Below are positions 24,113 to 33,113 of a DNA stretch of 64,000 nt, piece after piece; the stretch's first letter is position 1; each line of letters begins with the position of its first letter. The translations under genes were made by a program, and so were the position numbers. The stretch spans positions 1 through 64,000 of the forward strand of contig JAEWUM010000056.1 in NCBI GenBank assembly GCA_023459355.1, in the 5' to 3' direction. The stretch is from Bacteroidota bacterium (GTDB taxonomy: Bacteria > Bacteroidota > Bacteroidia > Bacteroidales > Paludibacteraceae). The notes beneath the pieces are model-generated. The model was not told the origin of the DNA and did not search any database. It was given only the letters and a program-made list of their open reading frames with translations.

Positions 24113-26932
24113 TCATTTTTGCTTCCCCCTCGCACACCTATCCACCAAATACACAATCGACACATACGGTATCCCGGTATTCGTGTTGAGTCCGATTTCG
24201 CAGGTGCGGCTGTTGCTGTAGCCGACTTTGGCTCCGGCTTGTTTGATTTGTGTCGGGAGTTTGCGGAGGGCATATTTGTTCAGCTCGGGCACGAAGAAAC
24301 CTTTGTCGCCGGCAAAACCGCAACAACCAACTTCTTCGGGAACAAAGACATTGCGACTACACAGTTTCGCTATCTTAATCAGCGAGGGCGTCAGTCCCAT
24401 TTTGATGGTGGAACAGGTCGAATGGATGGTAATCGGCTCATCGGTTTGCTCAAATTCGAGTTTGTCGAGCAGGAACTTGTCGATGAACTCCACCGGTTCG
24501 TACATGTCTAAGCTCTTGATGGTGTGCCGCATGCGCAGCAGACAGGGACTTTGGTCGCACAGTACCGGGTATTTGCCGTTTTCGCTGGCTTTCAACAGGG
24601 CTTTTTCGAGTTCTCCGGATTTATAGTCGGCTACATCGGGCATGCCTTTGCTTTCCCAAATCGTGCCGCAGCAGAGTTTGTTCATCTTCTCGGGGAAAAT
24701 GACTTCGTACCCTGCTTTGTTGAGGAAAGAAAGTATCTTTTTGGTCAGTGGAACCTGCTCCGGGTCGTTGTGCGATGTGCCCATCATCTGGTTCAGACAA
24801 CTTGGGAAATACACTACTTTCAAATCTGACTTAGGCTGAACGAGTGACTTGATTTTGGGCGCGGGTTTCGGCAGGGTGGCTGTCCACTGCGGAATTGTAT
24901 TTCCACTGATGCGGTGCAGGGTCTTACCGAGCTTGTCCACGTTGTTGTTGCCGATGACAGTCCTGGCGATATTGGCAGCCCCCAACGCTGTTTTGAGCGT
25001 GCCCCCCAGCAGACTGAAGTTGTCGGCAGTCCACTTGCCGATGCGTATATTCCGCGGATTCAGCTCGTTTTTGCGTTCACGTACGACGTGTATGTAATCG
25101 CCCACATTGATGCCAACGGGACAGGAAGTGGCGCAGAGTCCGTCGCCCGCACAGGTTTCGTCACCAGCAAAGACATAAGCAGCTTCCAGCTCTTTCAACA
25201 ATGCCGGATTTTCTCCGGTCTGTTGCAGACGGGTGATTTCGCGTTGCACGACGATGCGCTGACGGGAAGATAAGGTGAAGCCCCAGCTCAGACAGTTAAC
25301 TTCACAAAAACCACATTCAATGCATTTGTCGATAATCGGATGCGTTTCAGGCAGGGGTTTGATGTGCTGCAAATGACAATTCGGGTCTTCGTTGAATATT
25401 ACACCCGGGTTCAGGATGCCGTTCGGGTCAAACAATTGTTTCACATCCTGCATCAGTTCAAAAGCAGCATCGCCCCATTCGCGACGGACAAAGGGCGCCA
25501 TGTTGCGACCCGTGCCGTGTTCGGCTTTCAGGGAACCTTCGTATTTGTCCACCACCAAATCCACGACTTTGTTCATCATGTTTTCATACTGCGCAATAGC
25601 CTCAGGCGTATCGAAAGCCTGGTTCAGGATGAAATGGTAGTTGCCGTCGTTTGCATGGCCGTAAATGACCGCTTCTTCATAGCCGTTTTTATCCAGAATA
25701 TCCCGTAAATCTTCAATGGCATCCGCGAAGACATCAATCGGGAAAGCGACATCTTCAATCAGGCAGGTCGTGCCGATGGGACGTGTACCTCCCACGGTTG
25801 GAAAAATGCCCGAACGCATGGTCCAGTATGCGCTGTATTCTTTTTCATCCGTGGTAAACCGAACGGGATACAGGGTCTTGAATTTGGCCACTATTTCGTT
25901 GACTTTCGCAGTTTTTTCAGCCAGTTCATGTTCGTTTTCCGCTTCAATTTTAATCAGCAATCCGGAACCTTTCTCCGGCAGTGATTTCAGAGGTAGGGCA
26001 GGATTGTCATCCTCCACTGATCTCAACGCTTTGCGGTCGAAGAACTCCAACGCGGCCACCGGCGATTGTTGTAACGCCACCACCAGTTCGCTGGCCGTGC
26101 GGTTGTTCTCGAAGAAAAGCATGGCGTTGGCTTTGTGTTGCAAATCTTTGGCAGTCCGCATATCCACTTCAGCCAAAAAAGCGAGAGTACCTTCCGAACC
26201 TGCAATGAGGTGTGTGATGATATCAAACGGGTCGTCGAATTCGATGAAAGGCAGGATATTCAGGCCGGTTACATTCTTAATAGCATATTTTCTACGGATG
26301 CGTTCCGAAAGGGTTTTGTCAGCCTGTACACGATTCCGTAATTCAATAATGCGTTCGATGAATTCCGGGTGACTTTTACTGAAATTTGCTTTGCTGACTG
26401 CATCACCGGTGTCTAAAATAGTCCCATCTGCCAGAATTAAACGTGCAGATTGAATCATCCGGTAACTATTTTCATGTATTCCGCAGCTCATCCCGGATGC
26501 ATTATTCAGTACAATCCCTCCGACCATGGCCGATTTGATGGAAGCCGGGTCGGGTGGAAATTTCCTGCCGAAAGGTTTCAGGAGGTTGTTCACTCGCTGT
26601 CCGATGATACCCGGTTGCAGGCGGATTGATTCCCCGTTTTCAGCAATGGTATATTTTTCCCATCCTTTCCCGGCGATAACAAGCACTGAATCGCTGATTG
26701 CCTGTCCCGATAAGCTGGTTCCTGCTGCCCTGAACGTCAGCGGTACTTTGTGTTTTTGGGCGCTCCTGACAATGGCTACGATTTCAGCCTCATTTTCCGA
26801 ATGGATTACTACCTGCGGAATGAGGCGATAAAAACCTGCATCCGTACCCCAGGCCAGACGACGCATCGCATCTGTGTGGATGCGCTCTGATGGGATTAGC
26901 TTCGAAATTTCCTGTAAGAAAGATTGAATCAT
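24113..26932 (-). CDS. FAD-linked 2-hydroxyacid dehydrogenase with Fe-S and CCG domains (YdiJ/GlcD-type)
   Basis: The 939-residue protein oxidises a 2-hydroxyacid, probably D-lactate, glycolate or D-2-hydroxyglutarate. The FAD-binding domain lies at the N-terminus (VPLTFRAAGTSLSGQAIS near residue 65). A FAD-oxidase C-terminal domain with YGHANDGNYHF follows. Two 4Fe-4S motifs appear: CIECGFCEVNC near 540 and CAGDGLCATSCP near 597. Two cysteine-rich CCG modules end with CCGTIWESKG (near 755) and CCGFAGDKGF (near 868). The start at 26932 (MIQSFLQEIS) is chosen because the 26 residues upstream are encoded by a palindromic repeat. The neighbourhood suggests D-lactate from MurNAc as a possible substrate; that is inference. 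Confidence 0.88.
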   Translation of the reverse strand: MIQSFLQEISKLIPSERIHTDAMRRLAWGTDAGFYRLIPQVVIHSENEAEIVAIVRSAQKHKVPLTFRAAGTSLSGQAISDSVLVIAGKGWEKYTIAENGESIRLQPGIIGQRVNNLLKPFGRKFPPDPASIKSAMVGGIVLNNASGMSCGIHENSYRMIQSARLILADGTILDTGDAVSKANFSKSHPEFIERIIELRNRVQADKTLSERIRRKYAIKNVTGLNILPFIEFDDPFDIITHLIAGSEGTLAFLAEVDMRTAKDLQHKANAMLFFENNRTASELVVALQQSPVAALEFFDRKALRSVEDDNPALPLKSLPEKGSGLLIKIEAENEHELAEKTAKVNEIVAKFKTLYPVRFTTDEKEYSAYWTMRSGIFPTVGGTRPIGTTCLIEDVAFPIDVFADAIEDLRDILDKNGYEEAVIYGHANDGNYHFILNQAFDTPEAIAQYENMMNKVVDLVVDKYEGSLKAEHGTGRNMAPFVRREWGDAAFELMQDVKQLFDPNGILNPGVIFNEDPNCHLQHIKPLPETHPIIDKCIECGFCEVNCLSWGFTLSSRQRIVVQREITRLQQTGENPALLKELEAAYVFAGDETCAGDGLCATSCPVGINVGDYIHVVRERKNELNPRNIRIGKWTADNFSLLGGTLKTALGAANIARTVIGNNNVDKLGKTLHRISGNTIPQWTATLPKPAPKIKSLVQPKSDLKVVYFPSCLNQMMGTSHNDPEQVPLTKKILSFLNKAGYEVIFPEKMNKLCCGTIWESKGMPDVADYKSGELEKALLKASENGKYPVLCDQSPCLLRMRHTIKSLDMYEPVEFIDKFLLDKLEFEQTDEPITIHSTCSTIKMGLTPSLIKIAKLCSRNVFVPEEVGCCGFAGDKGFFVPELNKYALRKLPTQIKQAGAKVGYSNSRTCEIGLNTNTGIPYVSIVYLVDRCARGKQK

Positions 26933-26945
26933 TGTTAATATCTTT

Positions 26946-26999
26946 AGACCTGTCAGGTTTTTAAAACCTGACAGGTCTGATGAAAAACCTGACAGGTTT
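26946..26999. repeat. CCTGTCAGG-type palindrome, copy 2, with an extra half unit
   Basis: A 33-bp palindrome at 26946-26978 reads AGACCTGTCAGG...CCTGACAGGTCT. It is followed by another AACCTGACAGGTT at about 26985-26999. It lies just upstream of the FAD/Fe-S gene and explains a spurious N-terminal extension of that frame. Confidence 0.85.
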
Positions 27000-27016
27000 A
27001 ATGGGTGCATGAATTA

Positions 27017-29446
27017 TTATTTTTGTATCATCACCACCTTGCTAAACACTCCTTTCGACGTTTTTACTTTCAGTAAATAAGTCCCGGGTACGAATTCATT
27101 AACAGAAAGGCGGTTATCGTTGACAACTTTCAATAAAACACCGTTAAGTGTGTAAAGTTGCAACAAAGGTAATATATTTTCTTCAGTTTTGACATGGAAA
27201 ATGTCTGTTGCCGGATTTGGATAAATGCTGATGTTGGGATTAAATTTGTTAGAAATCAGTCCTGATATTGGTTCAGCATACTGCAACAAATTATCGATGT
27301 GAATATCAGTCGATTTTGACAACAGTCCGTTTTTGCGCACCACCCGTATTCCGGTAAGCTGGAAGTTTGCTGTTTCGTTCAGTTCAGCTTCCACAAACTC
27401 CCATCCTTTGAAATCCAGTTCGCAGAGTTTCAGATACACTACCACATTTTCGGCGGTAACCGAACGGAATTGCAATTGCAACTCATTACCCGACATATCG
27501 CCATATACATGCAATCCAAATACTTTGTTGGTTTCTGTAGTTGCCGTTGGCGTAGCAATTTTATAAAGGGAAGAAGCTATAGCGTCTTTGAAAGTCGTTC
27601 TGACTCGATAAGCTGCACTTCCGAAGAGTTTTTGCGTGGTACTCCTTGCAATGGTTGAGAGCGTGTCTTTTTCACTTTGAGTCGCTTCATAAGTGTATTT
27701 TCCGGCAACTTCAAAGTCATCGATTACCGTTTTGTCTGTAACAGCCACAGCAGATGCGGTAAAGCGGATGTCTATGGCTTCAACGACTTTCACACCGGTG
27801 TTGTCCATAACTTCACCTCCAATTCTCAGGGTGTATTCATTTCCGGCAACCAGCGGGTCTGACAGTTCGAAATACATGTCACCAAAAGGAGCTCCCACTT
27901 TGTTAAACACCACCGAACGGGTAATTTTGCTCAGTGATGTTCCGTTACCGTCAAGTACATTGATGTTATCACGGGCGGTGGCATTATCAACTGTTTTGTC
28001 GAAAATCAGCATAAACAACGGTTTGGTTGCATATACACTTTTACTACCATCTTTCGGATAACCTTCAATAAGAGCCAGACGATTTCTGCTTTGGGTTACA
28101 AACTGAAAGACGAAATCTTCCTCCATCGTGAGATTATCAGGATGTTTGGCCGATTTATCTAATTTAACCGTGTAAAGGGTTGATTTTTCCAATGGCATGG
28201 TTGGGGTGAAGCGCAGGCGGTATTGACTGTCTTCGAATGTTAGTGTACCTTCTACAGCAGGAGTGATAGAGAAAGCTGCGCGGGTGCTTGCTTCGTCCAT
28301 ATCCCAGTTGAAATTCAGCACGATATCGGTAGAAGCGATTACACTATCAGTTAATGTTACGTTCGGCGTGTAACTGGTTACCTGAGGAGGTGTGTTGCGA
28401 ATTTTATTCAGTTCAAACAGTAAATGATTAACTTCATTTTTGAGTACTATTATTTGTTTTGTCTGTGGGTAATAACCTGCTGCTTCTGCTTTCACTGTGT
28501 ATGTGCCCGGTTGTAAATCTTTAAAGACATAAACTCCGTTTCGGTTGTTGTCGACCGTGTAGGTTTGTTGAGTTTCGAGGATGGTAATTGTTGCACCATC
28601 AAGAGGCAGCAGTAAATCTTTCCCGTATTTTTTATAGGTACCATCTAAAATCAGATTCCGGCTGTCTTTCACGTATCCGGCGATGTTTCCTGTTGGAATT
28701 TCAGCTTTTTTAAAATAGGTACAGAATGCTTTCAGGAAATTCCACGACTCCAGCCATTTGTAATCCATATTCATCAGGCGGTATGTTTCAGGGATGTAAT
28801 CGTGCATGGAGCCTTCGGAAATTGTTCCGGGAACCGTTAAACCGCGCATCACACCATAACCATCCGACCAGCCCATGAACAAACGTGCAAAAGTCTTATC
28901 ACCAGCTACGTTGTAGTTGGCCGTCCAGTAGGTCAACTGGTTTTTATACTGATTTTTGGCAATTTCAGTACTAATGTCTCTGCTTTCATTCGATCTGGGT
29001 GTGGGAGTAGGATAGGTGTAGGTGTCACCATCTGTTTTTCCTGCGAAAAGCTGCAATACATAGTTGGCCACACCATTGCCTGCGTTACTGTGAATCGACA
29101 GCATAAAATCAGCCTGAAACTCATTGGCCATTTGCACGATAGTCGATAAGGGAAGGTCGTCCTGCGTACGGTTCTGTGTGCGTGACATCTGCACCGTTGC
29201 CCCATGTGCTTCGAGCATGGTTTTAAGTTGCATACCTTTATCGAGATTACTCTGCGATTCCCAGAAGCCGACATTCGGCCCTACGCTGGGATATAATGGT
29301 GTGGGAATTCCCCTGTCGTCACCATCCCATCCACCATGTCCCGGGTTGATGTGAATTTTAACCCCGGTCAGGTCTTGCGCCGGGGTCACAAGTGCTATCA
29401 GCACGAAGAGGGATAGTAATAGTGTTTTTGTAAAATATGCGTTCAT
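27017..29446 (-). CDS. T9SS-secreted N-acetylmuramoyl-L-alanine amidase
   Basis: This Amidase_3 enzyme cuts the bond between MurNAc and L-Ala and so strips stem peptides from peptidoglycan. The 809-residue protein has a signal peptide (to about residue 24) and an amidase domain with zinc ligands His37 (PGHGG), Glu61 (FWESQSN) and His117 (SIHSNA). The catalytic Glu is near 209 (TISEGSMHDY). A carboxypeptidase-regulatory-like domain (about 255-345), Ig-like Big_5 modules (about 355-560) and a C-terminal sorting domain (ISIYPNPATDIF...GTYLLKVKTSKG) follow. Export by T9SS implies action on wall material outside the cell. A heptamer inverted repeat separates it from the upstream gene. Confidence 0.92.
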   Translation of the reverse strand: MNAYFTKTLLLSLFVLIALVTPAQDLTGVKIHINPGHGGWDGDDRGIPTPLYPSVGPNVGFWESQSNLDKGMQLKTMLEAHGATVQMSRTQNRTQDDLPLSTIVQMANEFQADFMLSIHSNAGNGVANYVLQLFAGKTDGDTYTYPTPTPRSNESRDISTEIAKNQYKNQLTYWTANYNVAGDKTFARLFMGWSDGYGVMRGLTVPGTISEGSMHDYIPETYRLMNMDYKWLESWNFLKAFCTYFKKAEIPTGNIAGYVKDSRNLILDGTYKKYGKDLLLPLDGATITILETQQTYTVDNNRNGVYVFKDLQPGTYTVKAEAAGYYPQTKQIIVLKNEVNHLLFELNKIRNTPPQVTSYTPNVTLTDSVIASTDIVLNFNWDMDEASTRAAFSITPAVEGTLTFEDSQYRLRFTPTMPLEKSTLYTVKLDKSAKHPDNLTMEEDFVFQFVTQSRNRLALIEGYPKDGSKSVYATKPLFMLIFDKTVDNATARDNINVLDGNGTSLSKITRSVVFNKVGAPFGDMYFELSDPLVAGNEYTLRIGGEVMDNTGVKVVEAIDIRFTASAVAVTDKTVIDDFEVAGKYTYEATQSEKDTLSTIARSTTQKLFGSAAYRVRTTFKDAIASSLYKIATPTATTETNKVFGLHVYGDMSGNELQLQFRSVTAENVVVYLKLCELDFKGWEFVEAELNETANFQLTGIRVVRKNGLLSKSTDIHIDNLLQYAEPISGLISNKFNPNISIYPNPATDIFHVKTEENILPLLQLYTLNGVLLKVVNDNRLSVNEFVPGTYLLKVKTSKGVFSKVVMIQK

Positions 29447-29500
29447 TTTTAGATTCTTTTTAATATTAAGAAGTTGATTTTTAGCGAATAGTGAATAATG

Positions 29501-29612
<112 letters not shown>

Positions 29613-29617
<5 letters not shown>

Positions 29618-30509
29618 TAAGTTCCACAACATAAATCTCTCCCTTCACCGTATTATACGCTACCTTTTTCGCTGAAGCAGCAGTTGTCGGGTACATGGCA
29701 ATCTGATTGGGAGTACTCAGTACTTTTTCAACTTTTCCATCGATGCTTTTCATCAGGATTTTCGATTCGGTTACATATTCACCATTGTCTTTGTCCTGCA
29801 TGCCTACAACCAGGTTGTCGTTGTACCAAACGGGCGCGTTTAAATAGCCCAGTTTCGCGATGATTTTTCCATTCAGGTCACTCACGAATGTTCCTGTGCC
29901 GGCTGCGGTAAATAAAATCATTTTTCGGTTGGGTGACAAAGAAGCCCAGATGTAACCGTTGGCATCACCGACCGGGTTCAGCCGTTGAATTTTGTTGTCA
30001 CGGTAGATGTTCAGGTTGCTGCCATCGCTCCAAACATAATCGGTTACGGGAGTTTTGGTTTTACCGAAGGTGGCTTTAAGCAACCTGGCATCGGCATAAA
30101 CCAGGATGCCGTTTTCAAATGCCTGTGGCTGTTTGATGTTGCGGCGGGGTTCCAGCATGGTCACCTTTTTATTGCTGTTAAACTCATAGCTTTTAATGCC
30201 TTCTTTACGCAGTCTGTTTTCGTAAATAATATTTTTGAAGAAAACTTTATCACTGCTTTTGCTGAATACCGGCTGAAAACCGGCGCCGGGATCTTCGGAT
30301 ACCCTTACAACCGCATTGTTGGAGAAGTTGTAAATATCCAGGCCAGTGTAGGACTCGGTTGTGAAAGCCAGCATGCTTCCGTTTGCATTGAATTGGGGAT
30401 GAAAACCCTGCTGATCCATGAGACGATACGATTTCTCTACAGCAATTGTTTGAGCCGACAAAGTCGCGATGCTCAACAGTACGATTCCGATACTTAATAG
30501 TCTTTTCAT
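29613..30509 (-). CDS. secreted PD40/TolB-like beta-propeller protein
   Basis: The 298-residue protein has a signal peptide (MKRLLSIGIVLLSIATLSAQ) and PD40-like blades: HPQFNANGSMLAFTTES, FQPVFSKSSDKVFF and WASLSPNRKMILFTAAGTG. No catalytic motif and no T9SS domain are seen, so it is probably periplasmic. It sits between the GH9-deacetylase gene and the amidase gene on the same strand. It may be a binding or sensor protein of the locus; the function is unknown. The final codon and TAG stop lie in a TAGTGG-type repeat arm, so the C-terminus may have been trimmed. Confidence 0.78.
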
Positions 30510-30569
30510 AACATGATTGTATTTAGTTGTTTAATTTTTGTCACATTAGTTACCTGAGTAACATAATTC

Positions 30570-33059
30570 TTAATTTATTAATCCATTTAAGTTTGTGAAT
30601 GTATAGTTTCTTTTTTTCAGTTCTTTTATCAGTTTATCGAGATGGGGATAAAACTTGTCTTTTCGTTGGGCTGATGTTCCTATGTGGAACAACAGGATAC
30701 TACCATTCAGATTTTCCTTCTTTTCTTTTGCCAGGATACGTTTATAAATATCTTTTGATGAAAGATAGTTCTTCATGTCGGGAATGGTGTAATCGGCATT
30801 GGAATAAGTGCCGGGTGTAAAATTAACGATCTGAATGCCGGCCTCTTTGCACCAGGAACTGATGCTGTCGTTGTACCATTCGAAAGGAGGCAGATAGCAG
30901 GGCGCATCCGCAGGCATAATGCCGAATTTACTCATTTCTGCATAATTCGCTTTCAAATCCTGCAATAGGGTAGCTTTGTCAACCAACAGAGAATCGCGTT
31001 TCTCCCAGGCACAGTAAAGCAGATGCTGATCGGAATGGGCGCCAAGGTAATGTCCTTTTTCTTTCAATTGTTGAATCAAGGACTTATGATCCGGATTCCG
31101 ATAAAAATCGCCTGTAAAGAAAAACGAGGCGGATATCCTCTGTTTCGTCAGAGTTGAAAGAATGGTTTCATACCCATCAGCATATTCATGTCCGGAAAAA
31201 ATCAGCGAAATGTTTTTCTTTTCAGGATTGGTACGGATGATTCCTCCCTGGACGTAAATATGTTTATCAGGACTACTTGCACCTTCTTTCTGTCTGGCTG
31301 ATAGAATGTAAGTCAGCGAGGCTGTACCGTCCATCGTCGGTTCATTGGTTGAATAATCGGCATAATCGTCGTGGTAAACAGCCCAGTCGGTTTGAAATGG
31401 TGCATATACATCTTCTTTCGTCAGGTGCACTCCGAGCAAACGATTAAAAATGCTACCGTAAACCGGACCATCGACCAATCCTCCCCAGGTTTGGATCCGA
31501 TGGTTATGCCACAGCGCCGAGTGGGGGTCCGCCGGATAATCTCCTTTAGCCGGTAGGCCGACAATCATGCTTGTCCCCCATGGATTACAGCCAAACAGCC
31601 AGTCGACAAGGGCGCTTTCCATTTCGAGGTAACGATTATCACCGGTGGTTTCACGGTATAACCGGCATTGGGTAGCCATGGCCACCACAAGGTTGTTGGA
31701 GCACCAGATAAAAGGCACGCCGACCAGGAAAGGATTGCTTTGGGCTCGTCTGTACATACTTTCCAGACCAAGCAGCATATTTCCGGTAAACTCCTTTTTA
31801 ATTTGGGGATGCCCGACTGTGCTTAACAAGTAGTGACCAGCATTCACGAAAGGATACCATTGGTAATGGCGGGCTGTATCTGAGCACATCCAGGGTGTAA
31901 CCGGTTCCATGCGTCCGTAGCGTGCCGCTTCCTGCAAATAGCGGTTGTTATTTGTTGTATGATATAGCACTGAAGCAGCGAGTTGCATGTCGTCAGTCCA
32001 ATTGTCCTCTTCATAAAAATAGGGTGACTTGCCCGGGGCTGTCTGGCATACGCCCGGATTGGCAACGCCATAAGCAAAAACTTCTTCGGCCTTTTGCTGT
32101 AATGTGGTAACATATTCGGGGTAATATGGTTTCAGCAAATCACTTCCCATAGCGAAAGCAGCCGCATATTTTCCGGCTATGGAGGCTATGCCTGTCGAAC
32201 GGTTTTTATTCAGAAATAGACCCTGCGGCTTGCCTGTCGCACGATAAACGGGGCGGCCAGTGCCGGGTCCCCAGCCATAATCCACTTTGTCTTCAGCTGG
32301 CAACCTGAACGAAGCATGGTCGCGATCGTCGGCAATCTGATGATACAAGATTTCTTTTTCAGGATACATTTTCAGCAGCCAGTCGAGTCCCCATTTGGCT
32401 TCATCGAGTATGTCAGGAACTCCGTTTGCACCGGCTTTACCGTCTGCCTCAAACTGATCGTCGAAGGCATTCGGATTTTGCTGATATGCAAAAAGCATTT
32501 GGAAAACAGCATTGGAAGAAGTTGTTCCATATTGCAGATAATCGGAAGCGTCATGCCAGCCACCCCGCACATCCACAAATTTGTGTTTTTGCGGGTCGTC
32601 TCCATACACTTCGTAACCATCGTGCTGGTGACAGGTCATGTCGAGCGAAGGATTGTATCCGCACCGTTGCTGACGCATGTAATTGAGCGCATAGTCGGCA
32701 GTGCCGTCGTACACATTTCTATTGATAATAACCGGAGGTGAAATGGCATTGCCAGCTTTCAGATAATATACGCCGGGTTTGTCGTATGCTGAAAAATCGA
32801 GTACATAAGTGGAGCAAAAAGTATGAAATTTACCTTTTGCTGCCGGATTTTCAGCCTGAAAAACGATTTCGTCCGTCAGGGCGTGATGCAATGCAAAAAA
32901 ACTGACATCGGCAGGTTCTTTAGCCAGGAATACCGCGCGTTTTACCGATTGGGGCAGATAGCCCAGTTGGTTAATGCGTATCCATGCTTCTGCACTGAAT
33001 AGTTTCACCGATAGACAGAGCAAAACGATAATCAGCAAATATGTTTTTTTTATCACCAT
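30570..33059 (-). CDS. GH9 glycosidase fused to a NodB-like polysaccharide deacetylase domain
   Basis: The 829-residue protein has a signal peptide and an N-terminal Ig-like GH9 module (WIRINQLGYLPQSVKRA, about 25-110). The GH9 (alpha/alpha)6 domain (about 115-590) carries the nucleophile region GGWHDASDY and a general-acid region DYSTNEPTMDG. The C-terminal NodB/CE4-like domain (about 610-829) has HSDQH as the His pair. The usual TFDDG motif reads IFSGHEYADG, so one metal or catalytic Asp is replaced and activity may be altered. GH9 includes cellulases and exo-glucosaminidases. With a deacetylase-like partner and cell-wall neighbours, an amino-sugar polymer is plausible. No T9SS tail is present. 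Confidence 0.87.
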   Translation of the reverse strand: MVIKKTYLLIIVLLCLSVKLFSAEAWIRINQLGYLPQSVKRAVFLAKEPADVSFFALHHALTDEIVFQAENPAAKGKFHTFCSTYVLDFSAYDKPGVYYLKAGNAISPPVIINRNVYDGTADYALNYMRQQRCGYNPSLDMTCHQHDGYEVYGDDPQKHKFVDVRGGWHDASDYLQYGTTSSNAVFQMLFAYQQNPNAFDDQFEADGKAGANGVPDILDEAKWGLDWLLKMYPEKEILYHQIADDRDHASFRLPAEDKVDYGWGPGTGRPVYRATGKPQGLFLNKNRSTGIASIAGKYAAAFAMGSDLLKPYYPEYVTTLQQKAEEVFAYGVANPGVCQTAPGKSPYFYEEDNWTDDMQLAASVLYHTTNNNRYLQEAARYGRMEPVTPWMCSDTARHYQWYPFVNAGHYLLSTVGHPQIKKEFTGNMLLGLESMYRRAQSNPFLVGVPFIWCSNNLVVAMATQCRLYRETTGDNRYLEMESALVDWLFGCNPWGTSMIVGLPAKGDYPADPHSALWHNHRIQTWGGLVDGPVYGSIFNRLLGVHLTKEDVYAPFQTDWAVYHDDYADYSTNEPTMDGTASLTYILSARQKEGASSPDKHIYVQGGIIRTNPEKKNISLIFSGHEYADGYETILSTLTKQRISASFFFTGDFYRNPDHKSLIQQLKEKGHYLGAHSDQHLLYCAWEKRDSLLVDKATLLQDLKANYAEMSKFGIMPADAPCYLPPFEWYNDSISSWCKEAGIQIVNFTPGTYSNADYTIPDMKNYLSSKDIYKRILAKEKKENLNGSILLFHIGTSAQRKDKFYPHLDKLIKELKKRNYTFTNLNGLIN

Positions 33060-33113
33060 TAATTAAGCATGATTTACGGGATCTACATGTTAATGATGTA
33101 AATCCTGTCAGTG

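Noticed and set aside
26933..27010. N-terminal extension of the FAD/Fe-S dehydrogenase
   Set aside because: It is translated repeat DNA (CCTGTCAGG palindrome) and has no protein similarity.
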